Both the position numbers and the translations under genes were made by a program. DNA of 64,000 nt, from positions 1 to 64,000 of the forward strand of contig JAEUUP010000010.1 of NCBI GenBank assembly GCA_016787525.1, written 5' to 3'. Numbering within the stretch: position 1 is the stretch's first letter; each line of letters begins with the position of its first letter. Of this stretch, positions 1-8,358 are shown piece by piece. Below the pieces are notes generated by a model. It ran no database searches. It saw only the letters and a program-made list of their open reading frames with translations, and was not told the origin of the DNA. This stretch comes from Saprospiraceae bacterium. GTDB taxonomy: Bacteria > Bacteroidota > Bacteroidia > Chitinophagales > Saprospiraceae.

Positions 1-193
1 TCTAATGCCTGTACGGAGGGCAATAATAACTTACTTAGAACTGTCAAAAGGTTTACTTTCAATATGACTAATTTTGAACACTTCAAAGCGCGGTGTTTTG
101 CTTATAAAGCCTAAAACACATAAATTGTCACAGAACGAAAATTTTTACAAAAAAAAGCATAAAGAATGACAATTGCAAATTAGTTTTCTCAAA

Positions 194-230
194 AAGTGAG
201 CTTCATCATTTTATTATGTGAAGCTCACTT
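194..230 (-). terminator. Hairpin terminator of the lipoprotein gene
   Basis: Arms 194-204 and 220-230 pair perfectly over 11 bp (AAGTGAGCTTC with its complement). A T-run follows in the minus direction. It lies 30 bp beyond the stop of the 500-aa lipoprotein gene. I see nothing else in 1-261. Confidence 0.75.
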
Positions 231-261
231 GTTTTTAGTGTATTACAAATTTAATTTAATC

Positions 262-1764
262 TTACTGTGTTTTTAGACCAAATTTAACACCAATTCTTAC
301 CCGCACTTTTTGGGTTGAGGTCAAACGTACAGGCACAGCGGCACTACTCGTGGTCGAAAAAGCATAACGGATGATGAGTTTGGTCGCATACTTTATTTTT
401 TTGAGCTTATCAGCATCTATTTTAATGAAATTCTCAGTCGTCACAACGTTAATTGGCAAACCAGAACTATTCACAGATGCCCCCCTCAGTATGGGAGACT
501 TTGCAGTGTACATTGAGTCAATCACAGTGCCGTTAGCGGTCGCGAAATAGCCTTGCAGCGACAAATCAATCGGCATACCATTGTCTGTTACCACTTTAAA
601 TTCCGCTTGTGTCACATCGGTTGCTTGAGCTAAATTGATGTCGAAGGTGTCGTTGACTTCAAAGTTTTGGGCTTTACCAATCATCGGTACTTCGACCTCG
701 ACTTGCAGTTCAAACTTACTCGAATCTGTCATAAATCCAGTGATGCCCGTATTATTATCAGGATTGGTCAAACCATCTATATCGTATTGAATACCAACAG
801 GATTCGAACTCATTATTTCTGCAATATTTGAGTTTGTTTTATCAAAAACCACTACTGTTCTTTTCGTTTTTCCAATCTCATTGATACTCGGATAATTGAT
901 GTCAATGCCTGCCGTCAAAGGACTTTGGAGAGTCAATCGCTGACCATTCAAAGTGACCACTTCGCCTTGTCTCATAATAGAACGAACCGGTACCCCAAAC
1001 GAATTGTCAAGTGTGACTATCATTCTAGGATTGTCAAAGCGCACACTTCCATTTTTCCATTTATCAAAAAAATCAATCTTAATACTATCTTGTGGTCCAT
1101 CAAAAACACTTTGCCCAAAATAACCTTTTGCAAAGGCAAATTCAAAGTTTTGGATTTGATAAACAGCTCCGTTTTTAAGGTTTACAGGTTGTCCGTTCGA
1201 TATTTTTCGGGCAATGGTGTGTATAAAAATAGAATCGTTTTTAGCAGCCAACTGCCAACCTGCCATTTCAAGAGTATCTAAAGTAATACTCGTATGATTA
1301 AAATTTCGACTAAAAGGCACACCATTTTTTGTCAATTGAGGAATATAAATGGTCACGTTCAAGGGTTCGGTAGGTGGTGCAAGCCCCCAACGCAAAGTCC
1401 CTTTTTTGACATTTACATAGTCTATATACACCCCACTGGGCAATGAAAATGGCACAGACATGATGGAATCCGTTACGGGAAATGCCACATTCCTAAAGTT
1501 AGCAAAAATATCGAGGCTCGATTGGGCTATGAAATTGCCTTTATAACGCAAAATCACAGTGCTATCTGTACCAATTTGTAAAAAGGCTTTAGGGTCGAAG
1601 CCATTGATGATGTCGCCAAATGATTTTTCTGTGTCAATAATCGGCAAAGCCCATTCTTGATCAATGTCTGTTTTGATGTCGTCTATTGGGTTAAGGCGGC
1701 AATTTGAAAATAAAACTGCCGATAAAACAGCAGTAAACAACAAAAAGAGGTTTATTTTTCCCAT
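262..1764 (-). CDS. Hypothetical lipoprotein (500 aa)
   Basis: The product starts with a basic residue and a hydrophobic stretch (about residues 5-20) ending in a lipobox, LFSNC, so it should be a lipid-anchored envelope protein. The mature part is rich in beta-strand-like patches and Asn/Thr. I recognise no domain. The Bacteroidota -7 box at 1793-1800 lies about 30 bp upstream of the ATG and supports this start. A hairpin terminator follows the stop. The 11-mer repeat at 482-492 is read as ILRG within the sequence SPILRGAS. It lies downstream of lpdA on the same strand but is separated from it by a terminator, so it is probably transcribed alone. Function unknown. Confidence 0.8.
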   Translation of the reverse strand: MGKINLFLLFTAVLSAVLFSNCRLNPIDDIKTDIDQEWALPIIDTEKSFGDIINGFDPKAFLQIGTDSTVILRYKGNFIAQSSLDIFANFRNVAFPVTDSIMSVPFSLPSGVYIDYVNVKKGTLRWGLAPPTEPLNVTIYIPQLTKNGVPFSRNFNHTSITLDTLEMAGWQLAAKNDSIFIHTIARKISNGQPVNLKNGAVYQIQNFEFAFAKGYFGQSVFDGPQDSIKIDFFDKWKNGSVRFDNPRMIVTLDNSFGVPVRSIMRQGEVVTLNGQRLTLQSPLTAGIDINYPSINEIGKTKRTVVVFDKTNSNIAEIMSSNPVGIQYDIDGLTNPDNNTGITGFMTDSSKFELQVEVEVPMIGKAQNFEVNDTFDINLAQATDVTQAEFKVVTDNGMPIDLSLQGYFATANGTVIDSMYTAKSPILRGASVNSSGLPINVVTTENFIKIDADKLKKIKYATKLIIRYAFSTTSSAAVPVRLTSTQKVRVRIGVKFGLKTQ

Positions 1765-1792
1765 TGATTGATTCTGATTGATGATTGAGAAG

Positions 1793-1800
1793 CAAAGGTA
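1793..1800 (-). promoter_or_regulatory. Bacteroidota-type -7 box (TACCTTTG)
   Basis: The plus strand reads CAAAGGTA, which is TACCTTTG on the minus strand and matches the TAnnTTTG -7 consensus of Bacteroidota sigma-A promoters. It lies about 30 bp upstream of the lipoprotein start. I see no well-spaced -33 TTTG. Confidence 0.45.
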
Positions 1801-1877
1801 AAATACAAAAACTAAATAATTTTTTACAAAACGTTAATGCAGTGTCAATATTGAGTTTCAATACAACTTATAAAAAC

Positions 1878-1914
1878 AAAGGCGATAAGACCCCTCAGTA
1901 GTCTTATCGCCTTT
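1878..1914 (-). terminator. Terminator of lpdA with the 11-mer repeat in its loop
   Basis: Arms 1878-1891 and 1901-1914 are perfectly complementary (14 bp, core GGCGATAAGAC). Nearly all of the loop is the dispersed repeat (CCCTCAGTA). T-rich sequence flanks both sides, so it could work in both directions. It lies 20 bp beyond the lpdA stop. Confidence 0.8.
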
Positions 1915-1934
1915 TTGTTTTCACGAGTATTTTC

Positions 1935-3335
1935 TTACAAATGTATCACTTCGCCATAAGCATGTGCAGTCGCTTCCATCACTGCTTCACTCATCGTCGG
2001 ATGCGGATGAATAGCTTTCAGGATTTCATGCCCTGTCGTTTCTAATTTGCGTGCAGCTACCGCTTCTGCAATCATTTCTGTTACATTCATACCAATCATG
2101 TGGCAACCGAGCCACTCACCGTATTTGGCATCAAAAATAACTTTCACAAAACCCTCTGGCGCACCAGCGGCTTTAGCTTTACCACTGGCGGAGAAAGGAA
2201 ACTTACCTACTTTTACCTCATAACCTGCCGCTTTTGCCGCAGCTTCGGTATAACCCACCGATGCAATTTCGGGAGAGCAATACGTACAGCCAGGAATGTT
2301 ATTGTAGTCAATTTTTGATATGTGCATACCTGCAATACCTTCCACGCAAGTTATGCCCTCTGCACTCGCTACATGCGCTAATGCCTGCGTTGGCAACACA
2401 TCGCCAATGGCAAAAATACCAGGTACATTTGTCTGGAATTTATCATCAACTATAATAAACCCTCTATCTGTTTTGATACCAAGTGCCTCTAAACCAATGT
2501 TTTCAGTATTGGGTGTGACACCCGCCGCCGATAGAACGACATCACACTCGATGATTTCTTCTTTACCGTCTTTTTTAGCTTTTGTTTTGACTTTCAAAAC
2601 AGCCCCCTCAGTATCTACTGACTCAACAGCCGTTCCTGCAAGGGTACGAATACCTTTTTTGCTGTAAATTTTTGTCAATTCTTTAGAAATATCTTCATCT
2701 TCACGTGGTACAAGACCTTGATCCATAAATTCTACAATCGTCACTTTTGTACCAATAGAGTTGTAGAAATACGCAAATTCAACCCCAATCGCACCTGCAC
2801 CTACAATCACCATACTTTTAGGCTGAGTCGGCAACGACATCGCTTTGCGGTAATCAATGATTTTTGTACCATCAATTTTCAGATTTGGCAATTCTTTCGC
2901 CCGTCCGCCTGTGGCAATGATGATATTTTTGGCAGAATAAATGTCCGATTTGCCTTCGGGTGTCACCACTTCAACTGCCTTACCCCTCAGTAATTTGGCA
3001 TTGCCATTGATGACTGTAATTTTATTTTTTTTCATCAAAAACTGAACACCCTTGCTCATACCTTCCGCCACACTGCGAGAGCGACCAATCATCGCTCCAA
3101 AATCAGCTTCCGCACCTGCCACTTTGATACCATAGTCGGCAGCGTGATTCAAATATTCAAATACTTGCGCACTTTTGAGCAATGCTTTGGTTGGGATACA
3201 ACCCCAATTCAAACAGATGCCACCCAAAGATTCGCGCTCAATAATCGCCACTTTCATACCTAATTGCGACGCACGAATGGCCGCAACATAACCACCGGGA
3301 CCTGACCCGATGATGATTAAATCGAATTGATTCAT
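1935..3335 (-). CDS. lpdA: Dihydrolipoyl dehydrogenase (E3)
   Basis: FAD enzyme that reoxidises dihydrolipoyl groups of 2-oxoacid dehydrogenase or glycine-cleavage complexes with NAD+; cytosolic. The 466-aa length is normal. Residues 10-15 form the FAD-binding GSGPGG. Cys41 and Cys46 of GGICLNWGC are the redox disulfide. VVIVGAGAIG near residue 175 is the NAD-binding Rossmann motif. His445 and Glu450 in HPHPTMSE are the catalytic dyad of the partner-subunit interface. No acyltransferase or E1 genes are adjacent. A -7 box lies at 3411-3418 and a terminator follows. Copies of the dispersed motif at 2604 (read as DTEGA) and 2983 (read as LLRG) fall in surface-type segments, not in the active-site motifs. 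Confidence 0.96.
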   Translation of the reverse strand: MNQFDLIIIGSGPGGYVAAIRASQLGMKVAIIERESLGGICLNWGCIPTKALLKSAQVFEYLNHAADYGIKVAGAEADFGAMIGRSRSVAEGMSKGVQFLMKKNKITVINGNAKLLRGKAVEVVTPEGKSDIYSAKNIIIATGGRAKELPNLKIDGTKIIDYRKAMSLPTQPKSMVIVGAGAIGVEFAYFYNSIGTKVTIVEFMDQGLVPREDEDISKELTKIYSKKGIRTLAGTAVESVDTEGAVLKVKTKAKKDGKEEIIECDVVLSAAGVTPNTENIGLEALGIKTDRGFIIVDDKFQTNVPGIFAIGDVLPTQALAHVASAEGITCVEGIAGMHISKIDYNNIPGCTYCSPEIASVGYTEAAAKAAGYEVKVGKFPFSASGKAKAAGAPEGFVKVIFDAKYGEWLGCHMIGMNVTEMIAEAVAARKLETTGHEILKAIHPHPTMSEAVMEATAHAYGEVIHL

Positions 3336-3410
3336 ATTGTCAAATTGGTTGTTAAATGATTCATAATCAAATTTTTAGGCTATTTGCCTACGTTGCGCCG
3401 CAAAAGTACG

Positions 3411-3418
3411 AAAGAATA
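3411..3418 (-). promoter_or_regulatory. -7 box upstream of lpdA (TACTTTTG)
   Basis: CAAAAGTA on the plus strand gives TACTTTTG on the minus strand, matching TAnnTTTG. It implies a 5' leader of about 70 nt for lpdA. The -33 element is not clear. Confidence 0.4.
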
Positions 3419-3583
3419 TTGAATCAATGAACCCGTCAGAAGTAGAATACATGAAATATAATTAAAGAAACAAAACTTGAATATATTCTTTCATGCAAAA
3501 AAACGTTTAACTTTGCAAAGTGTGAATACATTACGTGAAGAAACTCAACAACATAGAATACATAACCAAACGAAGTATTAATA

Positions 3584-4267
3584 ATGGCTCAATCTTATCA
3601 AAAAGAAACTCATAACTTTTTTACTCAGAAAAGAATCATTAGTATCATCATCGCTATTCAACTATTAGCATTATCGGGATTTGTCTATACCGTTTATAAA
3701 TTTGATAAAAAATACTCTTGGGTGCTCTCTCAAGCTTCTTCCGACTTGTACGATTTTCAACGCTGGTCTTCTTTGTCGAATCAAAATTTCATTCGTTTAT
3801 TCGATGCAATCAATCAACGCGACTCAATAGAAAATGCTGCTGTTTATGAGAAATGGCTCAGTAATATGCACAATAGCAATAATTTTGTCCAAGAATTGAG
3901 TAAAGATTGGGATAAAAAGACGGTAGCAAACATCAATTTTAATCAACTCATTGAAAAACGCCAAGTATATCTCAACGATGTCGAACAGTTTTTTGCATTG
4001 AAAAAAAACAACCAATGGGAAAAAGCAGATGCCTTTTTCTTTGCTAAAATTAAGCCCGACTTTTTGGCTTTCCAAAATCAGCTTGTGGATATTGTTGGGG
4101 CTTATCACCAACAACTGTCCATGCGCAATGCCCAAATCTCCCTCGAAGCACAGAAGGCAACGATGGGTTATCTTATGGTCAGTCTTTCTCCAGCCATTGG
4201 TTTTGCGCTCATTTTTGTATTCTTCCTGGCTATGATTGTTTGGCTGGCATTCAAACTGGAATATTGA
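3584..4267 (+). CDS. Two-TM protein with a helical sensor-like domain
   Basis: A 227-aa membrane protein. One transmembrane helix lies at about residues 15-37 and a second at about 195-222, leaving about 155 periplasmic residues predicted to be mostly helical. This matches the layout of four-helix-bundle ligand-binding domains of chemoreceptors and histidine kinases, but no HAMP or output domain follows: the protein ends just after the second helix (WLAFKLEY). It could be a stand-alone sensor or signalling partner; this is inference from topology only. A TAACTTTG -7-like box lies at 3508-3515. It is divergent from lpdA and convergent with the OmpA-like gene, with 15 bp between stops. Confidence 0.75.
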   Translation: MAQSYQKETHNFFTQKRIISIIIAIQLLALSGFVYTVYKFDKKYSWVLSQASSDLYDFQRWSSLSNQNFIRLFDAINQRDSIENAAVYEKWLSNMHNSNNFVQELSKDWDKKTVANINFNQLIEKRQVYLNDVEQFFALKKNNQWEKADAFFFAKIKPDFLAFQNQLVDIVGAYHQQLSMRNAQISLEAQKATMGYLMVSLSPAIGFALIFVFFLAMIVWLAFKLEY

Positions 4268-4282
4268 CGTAGCATCTATTAA

Positions 4283-5278
4283 TTATTCAATAATAAACTC
4301 AACACGCCTATTTTGGGCATGTTCTTCGGGTGTATCTTCTTTTGAAATAGGTCGCGAGCCACCAAAACCTCGATAGGTCAAGCGGTTTGAGCCAATCCCT
4401 TTTTTAATTAAATAATCCACAACAGTTTTGGCTCGCTCTTCCGAAAGCTGCATATTGAGTTTTTCATCGCCAACATAGTCAGTATGTCCTTCGATGGTTA
4501 ATTTTTTCTTCGGAAACCGTTTGAGTGTTGTAGCTAAATTGTCTAATTCAGCAAAGGATGAAGGCAACATCGTTGCTTTGCTTTTCTCGAAAAGCACATT
4601 TTTAGGTGCATATTTTGTCACTGTATCCCAATTTACTGACCGATAGGACTCCTTTGGAGAGGGGAGTGTTTTATTGGGTTTTGGTATCGGTTTAGCTGCC
4701 ACTGGTTTGTTGGCAGGTTTTTGAGGCGGTGTTTCTGCTTTTTTACTGAGGGGTTGATTGGGTTGATTGATAGGCGTTTGCGACAGATATTGACTGTAAA
4801 TCGGTTTGTAATTATGTCCAAAATATTTTGCTTTGTCGTCAGGTGTTTCCCACAAAAGATGAATTTCTCCCTCACGTAAACCATTGAAATATTCCACTTT
4901 GAGGTCATATTTTTTACCTTTTTCCAAAACCACTTTACCCGAAAAATCCTCAGAATCGTGCATCCCCCATGCGTCTAAAATTTTGACGTTACCAATCCAA
5001 AGCCGTATGCCGTCGTCCACTTTCGCCGAAAAAGTATAAGTGCCAGAAGTCGGTGCTTGTAAACGCCCCGTCCAACGAATCGAATACGCATTGGGATTCA
5101 TACCATTGACAGGGGCTGTGCCAATACGCCAATCGAAGTCAATTTGCGGGTCAATGCGCGTCAAAACGAGTGTATTAAAGTTTGTGCCTGCGTAATATTC
5201 CCCTTTTAAACCTTGCTGAGCAATTAAAAAATGAGAAAAAATGAATAAAAAGTTGATACTCAAAAAATGCTTTTTCAT
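4283..5278 (-). CDS. PA14 domain - OmpA-like peptidoglycan-binding protein
   Basis: Signal peptide (residues 1-20, ending in IAQQ), then a PA14 domain at about 22-155 (carbohydrate- or ligand-binding beta-barrel; SIRWTGRLQAP and VDDGIRLWIG are typical). A Pro/Lys/Gln-rich linker follows (about 165-215), then a C-terminal OmpA/MotB domain at about 222-331 with TIEGHTDYVG and NRRVEFII that binds peptidoglycan. Probably an outer-membrane-associated protein linking the cell wall to an extracellular ligand. The linker carries a short motif copy (4744, read as PLS). The OmpA domain boundary carries a long-form element at 4634-4664, read as PSPKESYRSV. The 5279-5406 gap holds a terminator for the genes upstream. 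Confidence 0.88.
   Translation of the reverse strand: MKKHFLSINFLFIFSHFLIAQQGLKGEYYAGTNFNTLVLTRIDPQIDFDWRIGTAPVNGMNPNAYSIRWTGRLQAPTSGTYTFSAKVDDGIRLWIGNVKILDAWGMHDSEDFSGKVVLEKGKKYDLKVEYFNGLREGEIHLLWETPDDKAKYFGHNYKPIYSQYLSQTPINQPNQPLSKKAETPPQKPANKPVAAKPIPKPNKTLPSPKESYRSVNWDTVTKYAPKNVLFEKSKATMLPSSFAELDNLATTLKRFPKKKLTIEGHTDYVGDEKLNMQLSEERAKTVVDYLIKKGIGSNRLTYRGFGGSRPISKEDTPEEHAQNRRVEFIIE
4634..4664 (-). repeat. Long-form palindromic element, copy a (in frame)
   Basis: On the minus strand it reads CCCCT, then 21 nt (CTCCAAAGGAGTCCTATCGGT), then CAGTA. That is the 10-mer opened by 21 nt containing CTCC-AAA-GGAG. In frame it gives PS-PKESYRS-V, against PSV for the short form. Confidence 0.75.
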
Positions 5279-5363
5279 GTGCCAAAGGTTTTATTTTTAG
5301 AATTGAGATGCTAAAAATATCCATTGGGTTACAGAATACACGCATTTATTCGACAATTAGAAT

Positions 5364-5401
5364 AAAAAGGTCGGCGAGTTTTTCTTTGACCTGACCTTTT
5401 T
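5364..5401 (-). terminator. Terminator of the DUF4112/MFS unit
   Basis: Arms 5364-5372 (AAAAAGGTC) and 5393-5401 (GACCTTTTT) pair. It lies 6 bp beyond the DUF4112 stop and ends in a T-run in the minus direction. Confidence 0.65.
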
Positions 5402-5406
5402 AGCCT

Positions 5407-5916
5407 TTAAAAATACGCTGCTAAAAGTCCCCAAAACCAAGCCATCAATTTGAAAACAAGAATGAGTAAACCTATCAAAACGGAGAAAAATAGTAGAAAA
5501 ATGATGAAAAAACTGCGTTTCGCCGCAGGTGGATTAGGATTTTCGACATAATACTGCCGCAACATGGCGACATTGCGACGATTCGCTTTGTAGTGCAAAT
5601 CGAACAAATCACCCAAAATAGGAATTGAACCCACTAAGGCATCCAGTATGATATTGCCCAACATCTTGAACAACATAACCACGCCAATACCTCGACGCAT
5701 CATCGCAAAAACTAAAATGGACGAAATACCGAAACTCAGCCAGTCGCCTACTGAGGGGATAAGCCCGATGAGAAAATCAACGCCAAAACGAATTTGGGTA
5801 AAAGGCAACCGAAATTTATTGTCAAGCAGTGACGACACTTTGTCAATCCACTCAAATTCTTCGTAAGGTGCGGGATTTATCGCTGCTGTTGTATTGGTTT
5901 GATTTTGTTGTTCCAT
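5407..5916 (-). CDS. DUF4112 domain membrane protein
   Basis: 169 aa. The conserved DUF4112 core spans about residues 25-120 (DNKFRLPFTQIRFGVDFLIG, LIPSVGDWLSFGIS, GSIPILGDLFDLHYKANRRN). It has hydrophobic segments in the middle and a strong C-terminal membrane anchor (about 133-165). The family is a small integral membrane protein of unknown role, widespread in bacteria. Its start codon lies one base after the MFS stop, so the two are almost certainly cotranscribed. The short motif at 5749 is read as PSV inside the conserved LIPSVGDW segment. The function of the pair is unknown. Confidence 0.88.
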   Translation of the reverse strand: MEQQNQTNTTAAINPAPYEEFEWIDKVSSLLDNKFRLPFTQIRFGVDFLIGLIPSVGDWLSFGISSILVFAMMRRGIGVVMLFKMLGNIILDALVGSIPILGDLFDLHYKANRRNVAMLRQYYVENPNPPAAKRSFFIIFLLFFSVLIGLLILVFKLMAWFWGLLAAYF

Positions 5917-5917
5917 T

Positions 5918-7069
5918 TTACAATTTTCTTTTATACACTAAAAAAAACATGACCACAAAGAGGGCTAAGGTAAATAATAAGCCGATTTTTAAAGAAAAAG
6001 CATCCGATAAAAATCCAATGATGGGCGGCCCAACGAAAAATCCAGCATATCCAATCGTTGTTGCCATGGCAATGCCAACGCTCGGAGCGACCCCCTCAGT
6101 ATTACCTGCCGCCGAGTAGATAATCGGTACAATGTTCGCCAAACCCAACCCGACGCAGAAAAAACCGAACAAAACGACATAAGGGTTGGGTAAAATCAAA
6201 GCCAAAGACAAACCCAAAAAACACAGTAAACTACTATAAATCAGTACTTTACGCTTCCCCACTTGATTGGCAAAATAGTCTCCAAAAATACGACCTACTG
6301 TCATAGATGTACCAAATGCTCCGAATGCCAAAGCTGAAAACGCCTCGTCCATACCAATTGTTTTGTTCATATATATCGCCGACCAATCTGCCATCGAGCC
6401 TTCACCTGTCATGCCACAAAAAGCAATGATACCCAAAGGCAAAATCGCTTTTGTGGGTAATTGGAAAGCGGCATTTTTTTCTTCGTTAGATGTGTCTTGA
6501 ATAGGATTTTCATTTTTCGATTTATCATCTTTAATCAGATTTAGGTTAGCCCAACCTAATAAAAACATGCAAAAACCGCAAATAGCGAGTATATGTGTCA
6601 CAAGTGGCACATTCATTTTTGCAAATAAAGCACCCGTGCCCGCACCCAAAGCCATTCCTACGCTGAATACAGCGTGAAAAGATGACATAATGGGCTTTTC
6701 ATACATGCGTTCAACATAAACTGCTTGACCATTGACCGACACATCCAATGCACCATTATTCATACCCAAGAAAAAAAATAAACCACTGACGAACCAAACG
6801 TTTGGGAAAACAGGAATCAAAGGTGCAAAAACACAGAGCAATGTTGCTGTCACTTGTGTTAAACGGCGGCTGCCTAGTTGCACTGTCAACCATCCCGTGA
6901 AAGGCATGGCGACAACCGCTCCTGCCGCCCAACACAGCAAAAGTGTACCGAGTTGAGCATCTGTTACACCATAAAATCGCTGCAATTCGGGCAACCGCGC
7001 CACCCAATTGGCATACACAAATCCAATGAAAAAGAAAATAGTTGAGACGGCTAAACGGTTGGTTTTCAT
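5918..7069 (-). CDS. MFS transporter (YbjJ/FucP-like)
   Basis: 383 aa with about 12 hydrophobic helices and no soluble domain except a charged central loop (about residues 183-200, DDKSKNENPIQDTSNEEKN), as expected between the two six-helix halves of a major facilitator. The N-terminal half has RLPELQRFYGVTDAQLGTLL and GSRRLT, the A-like loop of the YbjJ subfamily, whose substrates are largely unknown. The 11-mer at 6092-6102 is read as NTEGVAP in the loop before a late helix. First gene of a two-gene unit with the DUF4112 protein. Substrate cannot be assigned from sequence. Confidence 0.87.
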   Translation of the reverse strand: MKTNRLAVSTIFFFIGFVYANWVARLPELQRFYGVTDAQLGTLLLCWAAGAVVAMPFTGWLTVQLGSRRLTQVTATLLCVFAPLIPVFPNVWFVSGLFFFLGMNNGALDVSVNGQAVYVERMYEKPIMSSFHAVFSVGMALGAGTGALFAKMNVPLVTHILAICGFCMFLLGWANLNLIKDDKSKNENPIQDTSNEEKNAAFQLPTKAILPLGIIAFCGMTGEGSMADWSAIYMNKTIGMDEAFSALAFGAFGTSMTVGRIFGDYFANQVGKRKVLIYSSLLCFLGLSLALILPNPYVVLFGFFCVGLGLANIVPIIYSAAGNTEGVAPSVGIAMATTIGYAGFFVGPPIIGFLSDAFSLKIGLLFTLALFVVMFFLVYKRKL

Positions 7070-7395
7070 TTATTTATATAGTTTTCATATTGTTTGAATA
7101 TGTATTTGATAACTACTGTTGCTAAAAAATGGTGCAAATATGAGAAAAATAATTTGAGGACATCTTTTTTGGTGAGGTGAGTAGAAAATACTGAGGGGGG
7201 ATTTTTTAAAAGTTAGCACGCATTTTGCATATTTCAAACGTTATTTATGCCGAAAGACAGAACGTTATTAAGAAGTTAAAGCCGTAACTATTGGCATAAT
7301 TTTGAAACTTTTTTATCGTTTTTAGGCTTTAATCAATATGCTTTGGGTAACTTATACTATTACTATTTCATGCAAATATCTACTCTAAGGCGGTA

Positions 7396-7426
7396 TTGCC
7401 TGTTGTCTCAAAAGTGAATAACTTTG
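7396..7426 (+). promoter_or_regulatory. Promoter of the patatin gene
   Basis: TTG at 7396-7398, a 20-nt spacer, then TAACTTTG (7419-7426), matching the Bacteroidota TTG/TAnnTTTG promoter. A possible TTG start at 7424 lies inside the -7 box, so the ATG at 7472 is preferred. The rest of 7070-7395 shows only one motif copy (7188-7198). Confidence 0.6.
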
Positions 7427-7471
7427 AATAGAATACAATCAAATTACATTAATCGTTTAAATCCTTCTCAC

Positions 7472-8296
7472 ATGAACGATATTATCAATCGAGAACATAA
7501 AATTGGCATCGCACTTTCTGGCGGTGGTGCAAAAGGCATCGCTCACATTGGCGTTATCCGCGCTTTGCAAGAAAATGGCATCGAGCCGACGATTGTCGCA
7601 GGTACAAGCGCAGGTTCTATCATCGGCACGCTCTATGCAGCAGGTGTGAAAACCGAAGATATGGAAAAAATGATAGCTGACTCCAGTATGATGAAGATTT
7701 TCCGCTTGTTTGGTGTGCCGGGTGCAGGATTGGTAAAATTGGACTATTTGAAAGAAAGGTTGGCAGAATTTATCAAAGAAGACAGTTTTGAAGCTTTAAA
7801 TCTTCCGCTTTATGTCTGTGCGACCAACTTGAACCAAGGCAAAGCCGTTTATTTCAACACAGGAACGCTGTTCGACAAGGTTGTGGCGAGCTGTTCTGTG
7901 CCGTGGTTGTTCAAACCCATCGAAATTGAAGGCGAAATGTATGTTGATGGCGGTATCACGAACAATATGCCCGCTTCGATTATCCGCGACAAATGCGATG
8001 TGTTGATTGGTTCAAATGTCAAACCCAAAGTTCATGTGCAATCGAATAAAGAGTTGGATACCTTCATGGGCATCACGCAACGAGTCGTTGATTTGAGCCT
8101 TTGGACGAATGCCAAACCCAATATTAAACTGCTCGATGTCTATATCGCACCCGAAAAAGTCAATGATTTCAGCTTTTTCAGTATGACCAAAGTGAAAGAA
8201 CTCTGCGATATTGGCTACGAAGAAACGATGAAAAAAATGCCAAAACTCAAGCATGTGATTCAGCACAAAGAGGAATTGGCACTGGCTATCGGCTGA
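7472..8296 (+). CDS. Patatin-like phospholipase (RssA-type)
   Basis: 274 aa from the chosen ATG; an upstream TTG is rejected because it overlaps the -7 box. Residues 16-22 (SGGGAKG) form the oxyanion loop, Ser46 in GTSAG is the nucleophile and Asp159 in DGG completes the Ser-Asp dyad. Patatin-like enzymes hydrolyse acyl chains from phospholipids. This short form has no beta-barrel or transmembrane domain, so it is probably cytosolic or peripherally membrane-bound like RssA. It is convergent with smc; the stop codon abuts a perfect 21-bp hairpin built from two copies of the dispersed 11-mer. Confidence 0.92.
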   Translation: MNDIINREHKIGIALSGGGAKGIAHIGVIRALQENGIEPTIVAGTSAGSIIGTLYAAGVKTEDMEKMIADSSMMKIFRLFGVPGAGLVKLDYLKERLAEFIKEDSFEALNLPLYVCATNLNQGKAVYFNTGTLFDKVVASCSVPWLFKPIEIEGEMYVDGGITNNMPASIIRDKCDVLIGSNVKPKVHVQSNKELDTFMGITQRVVDLSLWTNAKPNIKLLDVYIAPEKVNDFSFFSMTKVKELCDIGYEETMKKMPKLKHVIQHKEELALAIG

Positions 8297-8341
8297 TATA
8301 CTGAGGGGTCGGTTTCCCGCGAAACCGACCCCTCAGTATAT
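8296..8341. terminator. Bidirectional terminator made of an inverted 11-mer pair
   Basis: Arms 8296-8316 and 8321-8341 are perfectly complementary (21 bp) with a 4-nt loop. The outer half of each arm is the dispersed motif, ATACTGAGGGG at 8298 and CCCCTCAGTAT at 8329. It sits between the convergent patatin and smc genes, 17 bp from the smc stop. Confidence 0.85.
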
Positions 8342-8358
8342 TAAAGGTGTATGAACAG

